64,000 bases of DNA from Pseudomonas sp. N3-W (GTDB lineage Bacteria > Pseudomonadota > Gammaproteobacteria > Pseudomonadales > Pseudomonadaceae). The notes below the pieces were generated by a model. That model was not told the origin of the DNA, made no database searches, and saw only the letters and a program-made list of their open reading frames with translations. The stretch spans positions 368,001 to 432,000 of the forward strand of contig NZ_CP103965.1 in the NCBI RefSeq assembly GCF_024970185.1, in the 5' to 3' direction. Both the position numbers and the translations under genes were made by a program. Shown here piece by piece: positions 8,644 through 17,296 of the stretch (its first letter is position 1; every line of letters starts with the position of its first letter).

Positions 8644-9725
8644 GTCGATGTGGCTCCTTGTTCCAGTGGCAGGAAGATCGAGAAAGTGGTGTGGCCTGGG
8701 TGGCTGTCACACTCGATCAAGCCCTGGTGCTGACTGATGATGTTCTGGGTAATGGCCAGGCCCAGCCCGGTACCGTCGGGACGACCGCTGACCATGGGAA
8801 AGAAAATGGTTTCCTGAAGTTCGGCAGGAATGCCCGGACCGTTGTCGATGATCTCGATCTTGGTCACCAGGCGATGGCGCACGTGGCCGATGGTGAACTG
8901 GCGCATGGCGCGGGTGCGCAGGCTGATGCGGCCAAGGCGCAGTTCGTTCTGGCTGCTGATGGCCTGCATTGCGTTGCGCACAATGTTGAGCACCGCCTGA
9001 ATCATCTGTTCGCGGTCGATCAACACGTCGGGAATGCTTGGGTCGTAGTCACGCACCAAGGTGATGCAGCCCTGGCTTTCGGCTTCCACCAGATGACAGA
9101 CGCGTTCCAGCACTTCGTGGACGTTGCACATGGCCAGCGATGGCAGCTTGTTGGAGCCGAGCATGCGGTCCACCAGGTTTCGCAGGCGGTCGGCTTCTTC
9201 GATGATCACGTTGGTATAGTCGCGCAGGCTTTCTTCGGGCAGCTCGCGGGCCAGCAACTGCGCCGCGCCGCGAATCCCGCCCAGCGGATTCTTGATCTCG
9301 TGAGCCAGGCCGCGCACCAGCATCTTGCTGGTTTCCTGTTTCGACAACTGCGCTTCTTCCTTGGTGATCCGCAGCAGGCGGTCACGGGGATGGACTTCCA
9401 GCAGCAGCAGCGTGTCACCGTTGCTCAGGATCGGTGTTACCGCGTAATCGACCGTCAGGGTCTGGCCGGTGAGGGCGGTGAGCATGGCTTCGCGCTTGGT
9501 GAACGGGTGCGCCTGCTCCACCGCCTGGCGCAGGGAATTCAGCGCTTCGGTGGATTCGGTGAACAGCTCGCTGATGAACTGCCCGTGGCTGCGCTGGCCG
9601 CTGATGGCCAGCAGCATCTCTGCCGCCGGGTTCATGTACTCAAGGCGCAGTTCGGCATCAAGCAGGATGGTGGCAGTGGTCAGGTTGTCGAGAAGCAATC
9701 GATGCAGTGCGTCGCTAATGGTCAT
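8640..9725 (-). CDS. ntrB: nitrogen regulation sensor histidine kinase NtrB (GlnL)
   Basis: Cytoplasmic two-component kinase/phosphatase controlled by PII proteins; phosphorylates NtrC under nitrogen limitation. 361 aa: PAS domain (about 10-115), HisKA with His142 in LAHEIKNPLGG, and an HATPase domain with N box (NIVRNAMQA), DNGPGIP (G1) and GTGLGLAI (G2). No membrane segment. The stop overlaps the ntrC start (ATGA), which indicates translational coupling. Its 230-bp upstream region carries candidate control elements described separately. Confidence 0.98.
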   Translation of the reverse strand: MTISDALHRLLLDNLTTATILLDAELRLEYMNPAAEMLLAISGQRSHGQFISELFTESTEALNSLRQAVEQAHPFTKREAMLTALTGQTLTVDYAVTPILSNGDTLLLLEVHPRDRLLRITKEEAQLSKQETSKMLVRGLAHEIKNPLGGIRGAAQLLARELPEESLRDYTNVIIEEADRLRNLVDRMLGSNKLPSLAMCNVHEVLERVCHLVEAESQGCITLVRDYDPSIPDVLIDREQMIQAVLNIVRNAMQAISSQNELRLGRISLRTRAMRQFTIGHVRHRLVTKIEIIDNGPGIPAELQETIFFPMVSGRPDGTGLGLAITQNIISQHQGLIECDSHPGHTTFSIFLPLEQGATST

Positions 9726-9782
9726 CAGGACCTCTTTTGGAGCAGGGCGCGGGCAAAGACTCAGCGCAGATGTGAGGAAAAT

Positions 9783-9797
9783 GCAAAAACCAAACCA
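9783..9797 (-). promoter_or_regulatory. candidate sigma-54 promoter for ntrBC
   Basis: Read on the minus strand: TGGTTTGGTTTTTGC, with GG and GC exactly ten bases apart and a perfect TTGC -12 element. The -24 element matches only TGG of TGGCAC. Transcription would begin about 45 bases before the ntrB ATG. Confidence 0.45.
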
Positions 9798-9812
9798 AAG
9801 CTCCGAAAAGAA

Positions 9813-9843
9813 GCGTTTAACGCCTGAAACGGGCGTTTAACGC
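9813..9843. promoter_or_regulatory. two perfect 11-bp palindromes, candidate operator
   Basis: GCGTTTAACGC occurs at 9813-9823 and again at 9833-9843, exactly 20 bases apart (about two helical turns), just upstream of the candidate ntrB promoter. Each is a perfect odd-length palindrome. I do not recognise the regulator. Confidence 0.5.
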
Positions 9844-9923
9844 TCGATCACGTGGCGTTCTGCCAGCTTTCGCGGGTATTTTCGAACCAAAATGGTTTGA
9901 GAGGTGGGTAGGGTGCAACTATT

Positions 9924-9940
9924 CGCACCAATATAGTGCG
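9924..9940. promoter_or_regulatory. candidate NtrC binding site upstream of ntrBC
   Basis: CGCACCAATATAGTGCG matches the NtrC consensus (TGCACCA, three bases, TGGTGCA) at nearly all core positions. It is centred about 160 bases upstream of the inferred ntrB transcription start and 16 bases past the stop of the preceding DUF4124 gene, fitting autogenous control. Confidence 0.6.
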
Positions 9941-9955
9941 CAAAGCTGAACGAGG

Positions 9956-10576
9956 TTAGAAGAACCTCAGGAAGGGATTTTTTTCTTCCTCGGGCTTGTC
10001 CTTGAGCGGGCATTCCGGCCGCTGGCCGTAGTCCGCCAAAGTGCAGGGATTGACCTGGCGTTTCTGCGCGAGGGAGATGCGTAGCATGTGGAAGGGCTGA
10101 TTGGCGGTGCGTTCGACGGTGCGGCCCAGCTCGTCGATGATTTCCACTGACAGGTTATGACTGCCCCGGTCGATGTTGGTCAACGGGAACACCGGGCTCA
10201 GCCCAGGCTCTGCGGTGGGCTGGCCGTCCAGTAGCAAGCGGTAGCGATGGCCCTTTTGCAGGCCCGGCTCGCTGGTGACGCTGACGATCAGCTCGCCGGC
10301 GCTGCTGCGAATCGTGGCGTCCGGTTCCGGTACCAGTACGCGGAGCATGTCGTAGTGGAACAGCGGCGTTTCTTCAGTTTTTTTCGCGGCGATCACCGGG
10401 GTCGCGCCGGTCGGGTTGGCCGACATGCGATTGCTCGTCGCAATCGGTACGCGCTTGGCGCTGCCGGAGCCCGGCTGGTCGGTGTAGACACGGTTGCCCT
10501 GGGCATCGACGTAGGTGAAGACCTCAGCCGTCGCGGGCAGGGTCAGCAGGCACAGGATCAGCCACCAGGCCTTCAA
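9956..10576 (-). CDS. DUF4124 domain-containing exported protein (second of pair)
   Basis: 206 aa. A signal peptide (about 1-17, ending TAEV) leads into a DUF4124 motif (VFTYVDAQGNRVYTDQPG). The middle region has a beta-sandwich-like stretch (RYRLLLDGQPTAEPGLSPVFPLTNIDRGSHNLSVEI) shared with the neighbour. The start is a TTG at 10576 that overlaps the stop of the preceding gene as TTGA; it falls exactly before the signal peptide and no ATG is available. Sits between glnA and ntrBC. The molecular function is unknown; it may bind cell-wall or surface ligands in the periplasm, but nothing here proves that. Confidence 0.85.
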   Translation of the reverse strand: MKAWWLILCLLTLPATAEVFTYVDAQGNRVYTDQPGSGSAKRVPIATSNRMSANPTGATPVIAAKKTEETPLFHYDMLRVLVPEPDATIRSSAGELIVSVTSEPGLQKGHRYRLLLDGQPTAEPGLSPVFPLTNIDRGSHNLSVEIIDELGRTVERTANQPFHMLRISLAQKRQVNPCTLADYGQRPECPLKDKPEEEKNPFLRFF

Positions 10577-11082
10577 GGCTTGTGCACCCGTTGCACGGTG
10601 AACGTCACGGTCGGGCTCTGGCGGATCACGTTCTCGCCATTGATCACCTGCACCGCCAGACGATGTTCGCCGCGATCGATGTTGACCAATTGCAGGATCG
10701 GCACGTTGCTCGGCTGGCCGTAGGGCTGGTCGTCCAGCAGCAACCTCAATTGATGAGGCGCTTGCAGGCGCGGCTTGATCAGCACGCTCACGGTGAAGGT
10801 GCCGTTGTTGGCGCGCAGCGCTTCTTCGGTGGGCAGGCCAGTCAGTTCCAGCGCTTCATACAGGGTGCCGGGTTGTGCCTGGGGCGCCGGGGGCGATGGC
10901 GGGTCGACTGGCGCCTGGCGCTCGACGCTGTTGAGTGGTGGCAGCTCCACGGCTTGAGCCTTGACCCCGTCGGGAGGTTGATTGCTGTAGGCGGTGTTGC
11001 CGGCGGCGTCCGTGTATTTGTAGATCTGCGCGGCGGCGGGCAGGGCGATCAGCAGCAGGATAAGGAGAAAACCACGACCCAT
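10573..11082 (-). CDS. DUF4124 domain-containing exported protein (first of pair)
   Basis: 169 aa. Signal peptide (about 1-18, ending AAAQ) and DUF4124 motif (IYKYTDAAGNTAYSNQPPDG), a Pro-rich linker, then a beta-rich half resembling the second gene (LRLLLDDQPYGQPSNVPILQLVNIDRGEHRLAVQVI). The two probably arose by duplication: same layout, same orientation, four-base overlap. Function unknown; the location between glnA and ntrBC is suggestive but not evidence for a nitrogen role. Confidence 0.88.
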   Translation of the reverse strand: MGRGFLLILLLIALPAAAQIYKYTDAAGNTAYSNQPPDGVKAQAVELPPLNSVERQAPVDPPSPPAPQAQPGTLYEALELTGLPTEEALRANNGTFTVSVLIKPRLQAPHQLRLLLDDQPYGQPSNVPILQLVNIDRGEHRLAVQVINGENVIRQSPTVTFTVQRVHKP

Positions 11083-11235
11083 AAAATCGACCGCCAGCGA
11101 AAGTGATGGGTTGCAGCATAGGTCAAGGGTGAGGGTTGGCCCAAGCCGTTAACATTTGGGTATGATTTGCCGAACGCTTCCAAACACCACAAACCCGCTC
11201 CCACAGGGGGATATGTGTCAGCCGTTAAATCGTGG

Positions 11236-11276
11236 GTATAAAAAAGGCCTCCCGAAGGAGGCCTCTTTTTTGTCAC
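11236..11276. terminator. bidirectional intrinsic terminator downstream of glnA
   Basis: The stem GGCCTCC/GGAGGCC with a CGAA loop (11246-11263) is flanked by A-rich sequence on the left and CTTTTTT on the right, so both strands carry a T tract. On the minus strand it ends the glnA transcript 25 bases or more after the stop. Confidence 0.85.
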
Positions 11277-11300
11277 GCCGCTTGCGCAGGCGCTACCGGA

Positions 11301-12707
11301 TCAGCAGCTGTAGTACAGCTCATATTCCAGTGGGTGTACGAAGGTGCGGACCTTGATTTCTTCTTCGCTTTTCAGAGCGATGTAAGCGTCGATGAAGTCG
11401 TCGGAGAACACGCCGCCTTTGGTCAGGAACGCGCGACCCTTGTCCAGCTCTTCCAGGGCTTCTTTCAGGCTGCCGCAAACTTGTGGGATCTCTTTCGCCT
11501 CTTCAGGCGGCAGGTCGTACAGGTTTTTGTCAGCAGCGTCGCCTGGGTGGATCTTGTTCTGGATGCCGTCCAGGCCAGCCATCAACAGTGCAGCGAAGCC
11601 CAGGTATGGGTTGGCTGCCGGATCCGGGAAGCGCGCTTCGATACGGCGAGCGCGAGGGCTGGACACGTAAGGAATACGGATCGAGGCGGAACGGTTGCGG
11701 GCCGAGTAGGCCAGCATGACCGGTGCTTCGAAGCCTGGGACCAGACGCTTGTAGGAGTTGGTCGACGGGTTGGTGAAGCCGTTCAGCGCCTTACCGTGCT
11801 TGATGATGCCGCCGATGAAGTACAGGGCGGTGTCGGACAGGCCGGCATAGCCTTCGCCAGCGAAGGTGTTCTTGCCGTCTTTGGCGATGGACAGGTGGAC
11901 GTGCATGCCCGAACCGTTGTCGCCGTACAGAGGCTTGGGCATGAAGGTCGCAGTGCGGCCGTATGCATCAGCAACGTTGTGTACGCAGTATTTCAGGGTC
12001 TGAACTTCGTCAGCCTTGGCTACCAGGGTGTTGAACTTCACACCGATTTCGTTCTGGCCGGCAGTCGCCACTTCGTGGTGGTGAACTTCGATGACCAGGC
12101 CCATTTCTTCCATGGCGTTGCACATGGAGGTACGGATTTCGTGGTCGTGGTCGAACGGCGGAACCGGGAAGTAGCCGCCCTTGATGCCTGGACGGTGACC
12201 TTTGTTACCGCCTTCGATGTCCTGGTCGGACATCCACGAACCTTGCTCGGAGTAGATCTTGAACATCGAGCCGGAGATATCGGACTTGAATTTCACCGAG
12301 TCGAAGATGAAGAACTCAGGCTCCGGGCCTACGAATACGGTGTCGCCGATACCGGTCGACTTCAGGTATTCCTCGGCACGCTTGGCGATTGCACGTGGGT
12401 CACGGTCGTAGCCTTGCATGGTCGAAGGCTCGATCACGTCGCAGACGATGATCAGCGTTGGGTCTTCGGTGAACGGGTCGAGGACGGCAGTGCTGTCGTC
12501 CGGCATCAGGATCATGTCGGAGGCTTCGATGCCTTTCCAGCCAGCAATGGAGGAGCCGTCGAACATTTTGCCTTCTTCGAAGAAGGCGTCATCCAGCGCG
12601 TCGCGAGCCGGCATGGTCACGTGGTGCTGAGTGCCTTTGGTGTCCGTGAAGCGCAGATCAATCCACTTGACGTCATGATCTTTGATGAGTTGAACCGACT
12701 TCGACAT
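11301..12707 (-). CDS. glnA: type I glutamine synthetase (GS-I)
   Basis: Makes glutamine from glutamate, ammonia and ATP; cytoplasmic dodecamer. 468 aa, the standard GSI-beta length. Visible are the substrate-site DGSSI segment, [10 protein letters not shown], the ATP-site [11 protein letters not shown], the [10 protein letters not shown] segment and the adenylylation-site region [12 protein letters not shown] 12707 is preceded by GGAGGA; the frame extends upstream but the conserved N-terminus ([20 protein letters not shown]) begins here. The upstream region carries a good sigma-54 promoter and NtrC-like sites, and a terminator follows, so it is a single-gene unit in the nitrogen block. Confidence 0.98.
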   Translation of the reverse strand: MSKSVQLIKDHDVKWIDLRFTDTKGTQHHVTMPARDALDDAFFEEGKMFDGSSIAGWKGIEASDMILMPDDSTAVLDPFTEDPTLIIVCDVIEPSTMQGYDRDPRAIAKRAEEYLKSTGIGDTVFVGPEPEFFIFDSVKFKSDISGSMFKIYSEQGSWMSDQDIEGGNKGHRPGIKGGYFPVPPFDHDHEIRTSMCNAMEEMGLVIEVHHHEVATAGQNEIGVKFNTLVAKADEVQTLKYCVHNVADAYGRTATFMPKPLYGDNGSGMHVHLSIAKDGKNTFAGEGYAGLSDTALYFIGGIIKHGKALNGFTNPSTNSYKRLVPGFEAPVMLAYSARNRSASIRIPYVSSPRARRIEARFPDPAANPYLGFAALLMAGLDGIQNKIHPGDAADKNLYDLPPEEAKEIPQVCGSLKEALEELDKGRAFLTKGGVFSDDFIDAYIALKSEEEIKVRTFVHPLEYELYYSC

Positions 12708-12806
12708 AGTGTCCTCCGGGTGGCTTCGGGCTTGGTAGTGGATGCCCTTAGAATGTGGGTGATGCCGGCGCGAATACTCTGCCATGGCAACCTGCCTCAC
12801 AAGGGA

Positions 12807-12821
12807 GCAAATTGCATGCCA
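12807..12821 (-). promoter_or_regulatory. sigma-54 promoter of glnA
   Basis: On the minus strand: TGGCATGCAATTTGC, matching TGGCAC-N5-TTGC with one mismatch and exact ten-base GG-GC spacing. Transcription would begin near 12795, about 88 bases before the glnA ATG. Confidence 0.75.
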
Positions 12822-12853
12822 GTGCCCCACCATGGGTTTTTTGCCCCAATTTC

Positions 12854-12870
12854 ACGCTTGTTGCGGTGCA
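12854..12870. promoter_or_regulatory. candidate NtrC half-site, promoter-proximal
   Basis: ACGCTTGTTGCGGTGCA keeps the GGTGCA half of the NtrC consensus; the other half is poor. Centre about 67 bases upstream of the inferred glnA start. Confidence 0.35.
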
Positions 12871-12924
12871 GGGCGCCATAAAGCTGAAAATCTCGCCCTG
12901 TAATGTAGCGTCTTATTCGATAAA

Positions 12925-12941
12925 TGACCTGTTTTGGTGCG
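12925..12941. promoter_or_regulatory. candidate NtrC site, promoter-distal
   Basis: TGACCTGTTTTGGTGCG aligns to the 17-base NtrC site with a strong TGGTGC half and a weak left half. Centre about 138 bases upstream of the inferred glnA start and about 71 bases from the proximal site. Confidence 0.4.
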
Positions 12942-12989
12942 CGCAAAACCTTCTGCATATTAACTGGTTAAACCTTGAGCAATTTCCGC

Positions 12990-12995
12990 TATAAT
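12990..12995 (+). promoter_or_regulatory. -10 box of candidate thiI promoter
   Basis: A perfect TATAAT lies 42 bases before the thiI ATG. The only good -35-like hexamer (TTGAGC, 12975) is too close at nine bases; the correctly spaced hexamer around 12967 is weak, so this may need an activator or be a weak promoter. Confidence 0.4.
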
Positions 12996-13037
12996 CCGCG
13001 CCCCCCTTTTTCGGCAGGCCCTGCGCGCGCTGTTTCC

Positions 13038-14492
13038 ATGAAATTAATCGTAAAAGTCTTCCCCGAGATCACCATCAAGAGCCGCCCGGTACGGATGCGT
13101 TTCATCCGCCAGTTGGCCAAAAACATCCGTGCCGTGCTCCGCGATCTGGACCCGGCTGTGGTGGTGAACGGTGTGTGGGACAACCTCGAGCTGGAAACCC
13201 GTGTCACCGAGCCCAAAGCCTTGAAGGAGATGACCGAGCGCCTGAGCTGCATGCCGGGTATCGCGCATTTCCTGCAGGTCGACGAGTACCCGTATGTCGA
13301 CTTCGATGACGTCGTCGCCAAGTGCAGGCAGCACTACGGTGATGCGCTGGCCGGGAAGATCTTTTCGGTGCGTTGCAAACGTGCGGGCAAGCATGAATTC
13401 AGCTCGATGGACGTCGAGAAATACGTCGGCAGCCAACTGCGTCGTCAGTGCGGCGCCGCCGGAATTTCCCTGAAAGAGCCGGAAATCGAAGTTCGCATCG
13501 AAATTCGCGACAAACGGTTGTTCGTGATCCACAACCAGCACAACAGCATCGGCGGCTACCCGCTGGGGGCGCTGGAGCAGACACTGGTGCTGATGTCCGG
13601 CGGCTTTGACTCGACAGTCGCCGCCTACCAGATCATGCGCCGGGGCCTGATGGCGCACTTCTGCTTCTTCAACCTGGGCGGACGTGCCCATGAACTGGGC
13701 GTGATGGAAGTCGCGCACTTCATCTGGAAGAAGTACGGCAGCTCGCAACGCGTGTTATTTGTCAGTGTGCCGTTCGAGGAAGTCCTGGGAGAAATTCTCG
13801 GGAAAGTCGATAACAGTCATATGGGCGTAGTTTTGAAGCGTATGATGTTGCGCGCTGCTTCCCGTATTGCCGATCGGCTTGAGATCGAGGCGCTGGTCAC
13901 CGGTGAAGCGATTTCCCAGGTGTCGAGCCAGACGCTGCCGAACCTGAACGTGATCGACTGCGTGACCGAGAAGCTGGTGCTGCGCCCGCTGATCGCCAGT
14001 CACAAGCAGGACATCATCGACCTGGCCAACGAAATCGGTACCGCCGACTTCGCCAAGCACATGCCGGAATACTGCGGGGTCATCTCGGTGAACCCCAAGA
14101 CCCACGCCAAGCGACCGCGCGTGGAGCATGAAGAGAAAGAATTCGACATGGCGGTCCTTGAGCGTGCGCTCGAGAACGCCAAACTGGTGCCGATCGATCG
14201 CGTGATCGACGAATTGGGCCAGGATTTGCAAATCGAAGAGGTCAGCGAAGCGCTGGCGGGGCAAATCGTCATCGACATCCGTCACCCGGATGCCGCTGAA
14301 GACGAACCGCTGGGCCTTGCTGGCATTGAGGTACAGACGATGCCGTTTTATGCACTGAACGCTCGTTTCAAGGAACTGGACCCTACTCGCCAGTACCTGC
14401 TGTATTGCGACAAAGGCGTGATGAGTCGCCTGCATGCCCACCATTTGCTCAGTGAGGGGCATGCCAATGTGCGCGTTTATCGACCGAGCTAA
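13038..14492 (+). CDS. thiI: tRNA 4-thiouridine synthase / thiazole sulfur transfer protein ThiI
   Basis: Adds sulfur to U8 of tRNA and supplies sulfur for thiamine thiazole synthesis. 484 aa: N-terminal ferredoxin-like and THUMP domains (about 1-165), PP-loop domain with SGGFDST near residue 190, and a C-terminal rhodanese domain with the persulfide cysteine at residue 457 ([10 protein letters not shown]). The presence of the rhodanese domain means it can serve both pathways, as in enterics. The start at 13038 ([15 protein letters not shown]) is preferred over an upstream in-frame ATG at 12975, which precedes the conserved N-terminus and overlaps the promoter. typA follows in the same direction. 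Confidence 0.97.
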   Translation: MKLIVKVFPEITIKSRPVRMRFIRQLAKNIRAVLRDLDPAVVVNGVWDNLELETRVTEPKALKEMTERLSCMPGIAHFLQVDEYPYVDFDDVVAKCRQHYGDALAGKIFSVRCKRAGKHEFSSMDVEKYVGSQLRRQCGAAGISLKEPEIEVRIEIRDKRLFVIHNQHNSIGGYPLGALEQTLVLMSGGFDSTVAAYQIMRRGLMAHFCFFNLGGRAHELGVMEVAHFIWKKYGSSQRVLFVSVPFEEVLGEILGKVDNSHMGVVLKRMMLRAASRIADRLEIEALVTGEAISQVSSQTLPNLNVIDCVTEKLVLRPLIASHKQDIIDLANEIGTADFAKHMPEYCGVISVNPKTHAKRPRVEHEEKEFDMAVLERALENAKLVPIDRVIDELGQDLQIEEVSEALAGQIVIDIRHPDAAEDEPLGLAGIEVQTMPFYALNARFKELDPTRQYLLYCDKGVMSRLHAHHLLSEGHANVRVYRPS

Positions 14493-14631
14493 GTGCCCGG
14501 GGCTGTTTGCCTGTGGCCTGCGTCACCGGCCCCCCGACGCCGCCGTCAAGCTGTAACGGCTTTGACGGACTCTACTGTAAATCGCTGCCAAGACTTGTCA
14601 GCACACCGAATCCTCTGATCGAGATACACAA

Positions 14632-16452
14632 GTGATCGAAAATCTACGCAACATCGCCATCATTGCTCACGTTGACCATGGTAAAACCACCCTGGTAGAC
14701 AAACTCTTGCGTCAATCCGGCACCCTGGAGCGCAACGAGCTCAACGACGAGCGCGTGATGGACTCCAACGACCAGGAGAAAGAGCGCGGTATTACCATTC
14801 TGGCGAAAAACACCGCCATCAACTGGAACGGCTACCACATCAACATCGTGGACACCCCGGGCCACGCCGACTTCGGCGGCGAAGTTGAACGTGTAATGTC
14901 GATGGTTGACTCCGTTCTGCTGCTGGTTGACGCTCAAGACGGCCCTATGCCGCAAACCCGTTTCGTGACCAAGAAGGCTTTCGAAGCCGGCCTGCGTCCG
15001 ATCGTGGTGATCAACAAGGTTGACCGTCCAGGCGCGCGTCCGGACTGGGTTCTGGACCAGATCTTCGACCTGTTCGACAACCTGGGTGCTACCGAAGAAC
15101 AGCTGGACTTCAAAGTCGTCTACGCCTCGGCCCTGAACGGCATTGCCGGTCTGGAACACACCGACATGGCTGAAGACATGACCCCGCTGTACCAGTCGAT
15201 CGTCGACAACGTACCTGCGCCGAAAGTTGACCGTGACGGTCCGTTCCAGATGCAGATCTCCGCTCTGGACTACAACAGCTTCCTGGGTGTTATCGGCGTT
15301 GGCCGTATCGCTCGTGGTCGCATCAAGCCGAACACTCCGGTTGTCGCTATCGACGCCGACGGCAAGAAGCGTACCGGTCGTATCCTGAAGCTGATGGGTC
15401 ACCACGGCCTGCACCGTATCGACGTTGAAGAAGCAGCTGCCGGCGACATCGTCTGCATCAGCGGCTTCGACCAGCTGTTCATCTCCGACACTCTGTGCGA
15501 CCCACTGAACGTCGAAGCGATGAAGCCGCTGACCGTTGACGAACCGACCGTTTCCATGACCTTCCAGGTAAACGACTCGCCTTTCTGCGGTAAAGAAGGC
15601 AAGTTCGTGACTTCCCGGAACATCAAGGAACGTCTGGACAAAGAGCTGCTCTACAACGTTGCCCTGCGCGTTGAAGAAGGCGACACCGCCGACAAGTTCA
15701 AAGTCTCCGGCCGTGGTGAGCTGCACCTCTCGGTACTGATCGAAACCATGCGTCGCGAAGGCTTCGAAATGGGTGTTGGTCGTCCTGAAGTGATCATCCG
15801 CATGGTTGACGGCGTCAAGCACGAACCGTACGAAAACGTGACCATCGACCTGCCGGAAGAATCGCAAGGTTCGATCATGGAACAGATCGGTATCCGTAAA
15901 GGCGACCTGACCAACATGGTTCCGGATGGCAAGGGCCGTGTGCGCCTTGAGTACAACATCCCGGCACGTGGCCTGATCGGTTTCCGTAACGAGTTCCTGA
16001 CCCTGACCTCCGGTGCAGGCATCCTGACCTCGATCTTCGACCGTTACGACGTGATGAAGTCCGGCGACATGTCCGGCCGTCAGAACGGCGTGCTGGTGTC
16101 GGTGGCTACCGGTAAGGCTCTGACTTACTCGCTGGAAACCCTGCAAGCTCGCGGCAAACTGTTCCTGGGTCACGGTGAAGACGTGTACGAAGGTCAAATC
16201 GTCGGCATCAACAGCCGCGACAACGACCTGGGCGTCAACCCAACCAAAGGCAAGAAGCTCGACAACATGCGTGCTTCGGGTAAAGACGAAACCATCGCTC
16301 TGGTTCCGCCTATCCGTTTCACCCTGGAACAAGCTCTGGAATTCGTTCAAGAAGACGAATTGTGCGAAGTCACTCCTAAGTCCATCCGTCTTCGCAAGAA
16401 GATCCTGGGCGAAAGCGAGCGTACCCGCGCTGCCAAGAAGTCCGGTAACTGA
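14632..16452 (+). CDS. typA: ribosome-associated translational GTPase TypA/BipA
   Basis: Elongation-factor-like GTPase acting in ribosome assembly and stress growth. 606 aa, GTG start ([20 protein letters not shown]). G1 AHVDHGKT, G2 region ERGITI, G3 DTPGH and G4 NKVD are all present in the first 130 residues, followed by the domain II barrel, two EF-G-like domains and the BipA-specific C-terminal domain. Strong codon bias suggests high expression. A bidirectional terminator follows the stop by about 25 bases. Confidence 0.98.
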   Translation: MIENLRNIAIIAHVDHGKTTLVDKLLRQSGTLERNELNDERVMDSNDQEKERGITILAKNTAINWNGYHINIVDTPGHADFGGEVERVMSMVDSVLLLVDAQDGPMPQTRFVTKKAFEAGLRPIVVINKVDRPGARPDWVLDQIFDLFDNLGATEEQLDFKVVYASALNGIAGLEHTDMAEDMTPLYQSIVDNVPAPKVDRDGPFQMQISALDYNSFLGVIGVGRIARGRIKPNTPVVAIDADGKKRTGRILKLMGHHGLHRIDVEEAAAGDIVCISGFDQLFISDTLCDPLNVEAMKPLTVDEPTVSMTFQVNDSPFCGKEGKFVTSRNIKERLDKELLYNVALRVEEGDTADKFKVSGRGELHLSVLIETMRREGFEMGVGRPEVIIRMVDGVKHEPYENVTIDLPEESQGSIMEQIGIRKGDLTNMVPDGKGRVRLEYNIPARGLIGFRNEFLTLTSGAGILTSIFDRYDVMKSGDMSGRQNGVLVSVATGKALTYSLETLQARGKLFLGHGEDVYEGQIVGINSRDNDLGVNPTKGKKLDNMRASGKDETIALVPPIRFTLEQALEFVQEDELCEVTPKSIRLRKKILGESERTRAAKKSGN

Positions 16453-16470
16453 GTCATTTAGTTAGCTGAC

Positions 16471-16511
16471 AAAAAAACGCCCCCGACCGCAAGGTCGGGG
16501 GCGTTTTTGTT
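16471..16511. terminator. bidirectional intrinsic terminator after typA
   Basis: Stem ACGCCCCCGACC/GGTCGGGGGCGT with a GCAA loop (16477-16505), flanked by AAAAAA on the left and TTTTTG on the right. Confidence 0.9.
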
Positions 16512-16541
16512 TGTCTGGGGTTTGTGTGGCGGCTGATCTGG

Positions 16542-16570
16542 CCCCTTCGCGAGCCTGCTCGCGAAAGGGC
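16542..16570. repeat. single REP-like element
   Basis: CCCTTCGCGAGCCTGCTCGCGAAAGGG forms a hairpin; a solitary, shortened REP between typA and the convergent YkgJ-type gene. Confidence 0.7.
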
Positions 16571-16594
16571 CCTGCCAGGCCCCGAGATTTCAGA

Positions 16595-17038
16595 TCAGAA
16601 TTTTTCGAGGGTCCGACGGCTACTGCTGGTCTCACGCGCCACTTCCTTCGGCTTGTAAGCGCAATACCCCGGCCGTGGCCCGATCTTGGGGTGATTACGG
16701 CAAGTGTCCGGGCGCTTCTCATAGATCGTGCACAGACGGCTCTTGCGATCCAGATACAGGCAATCGTTGTTGCTCATGCGCTGGAGGGTGAAGATCTCGG
16801 TCTTCTGGCTGTAACGCTCGACGATCCCTTCCTTCTGCAGGCGCTTGGCGATGTTCTTCGCCGGCTCACCGCGCTCGAACTCGTCGACGATGCCAATGCG
16901 GATCAGATCCTTGATCTTGACCTCGACCGGCAGCGTGCAGCAGCTCGATATGCAGGAGCCGCACATCGGGGCCGAGTATTTGGCCCAGGTATCGAGGCGA
17001 TCGATCTCTGCGGCGGCGATCAGGTTGGGCTTCATCAT
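16595..17038 (-). CDS. YkgJ-family cysteine cluster protein
   Basis: 147 aa, probable zinc or iron-sulfur binding cytoplasmic protein. The cysteine pattern is MCGSCISSCC near residues 25-34, then NNDCLYLD, RLCTIYE, DTCRNHP and GYCAYK, which is the CxxCxxxCC / C / C / C arrangement of the YkgJ (Fe-S/Zn cluster) family. Two adjacent ATGs (17038 and 17035) are both possible starts. Stands alone, convergent with typA. The biochemical role is unknown. Confidence 0.9.
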   Translation of the reverse strand: MMKPNLIAAAEIDRLDTWAKYSAPMCGSCISSCCTLPVEVKIKDLIRIGIVDEFERGEPAKNIAKRLQKEGIVERYSQKTEIFTLQRMSNNDCLYLDRKSRLCTIYEKRPDTCRNHPKIGPRPGYCAYKPKEVARETSSSRRTLEKF

Positions 17039-17296
17039 CGGTTGTTACCAGCGTGTGCATCAGGGCGCGCGATCATACCGGGACTGGTGGATTTTTGAAC
17101 AACCTTTCGCCAGATTTTTTTTGCGCCACCGCAAAATATCCCCGGGTTTCGGCACGGCCCCTGCATTCAATCCGGCAGGCGACAAGCAAATGCCAGCCGA
17201 TCTCGCACTATCAGGAAAAACTGCCGAACCAGAGCCGCCACCGTCGGTCAGACCGTCTAGGCTCAGACAATTCCCCGCTCGCTCGAGGTCCTATCG

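Noticed and set aside
12975..12995. TTGAGC/TATAAT pair as the thiI promoter
   Set aside because: The two hexamers are only nine bases apart; only the -10 box is kept as a candidate.
14543..14568. Inverted repeat CCGTCAA/TTGACGG between thiI and typA as a terminator
   Set aside because: No T tract follows on either strand and the loop is large; it may be a weak structure in a leader.
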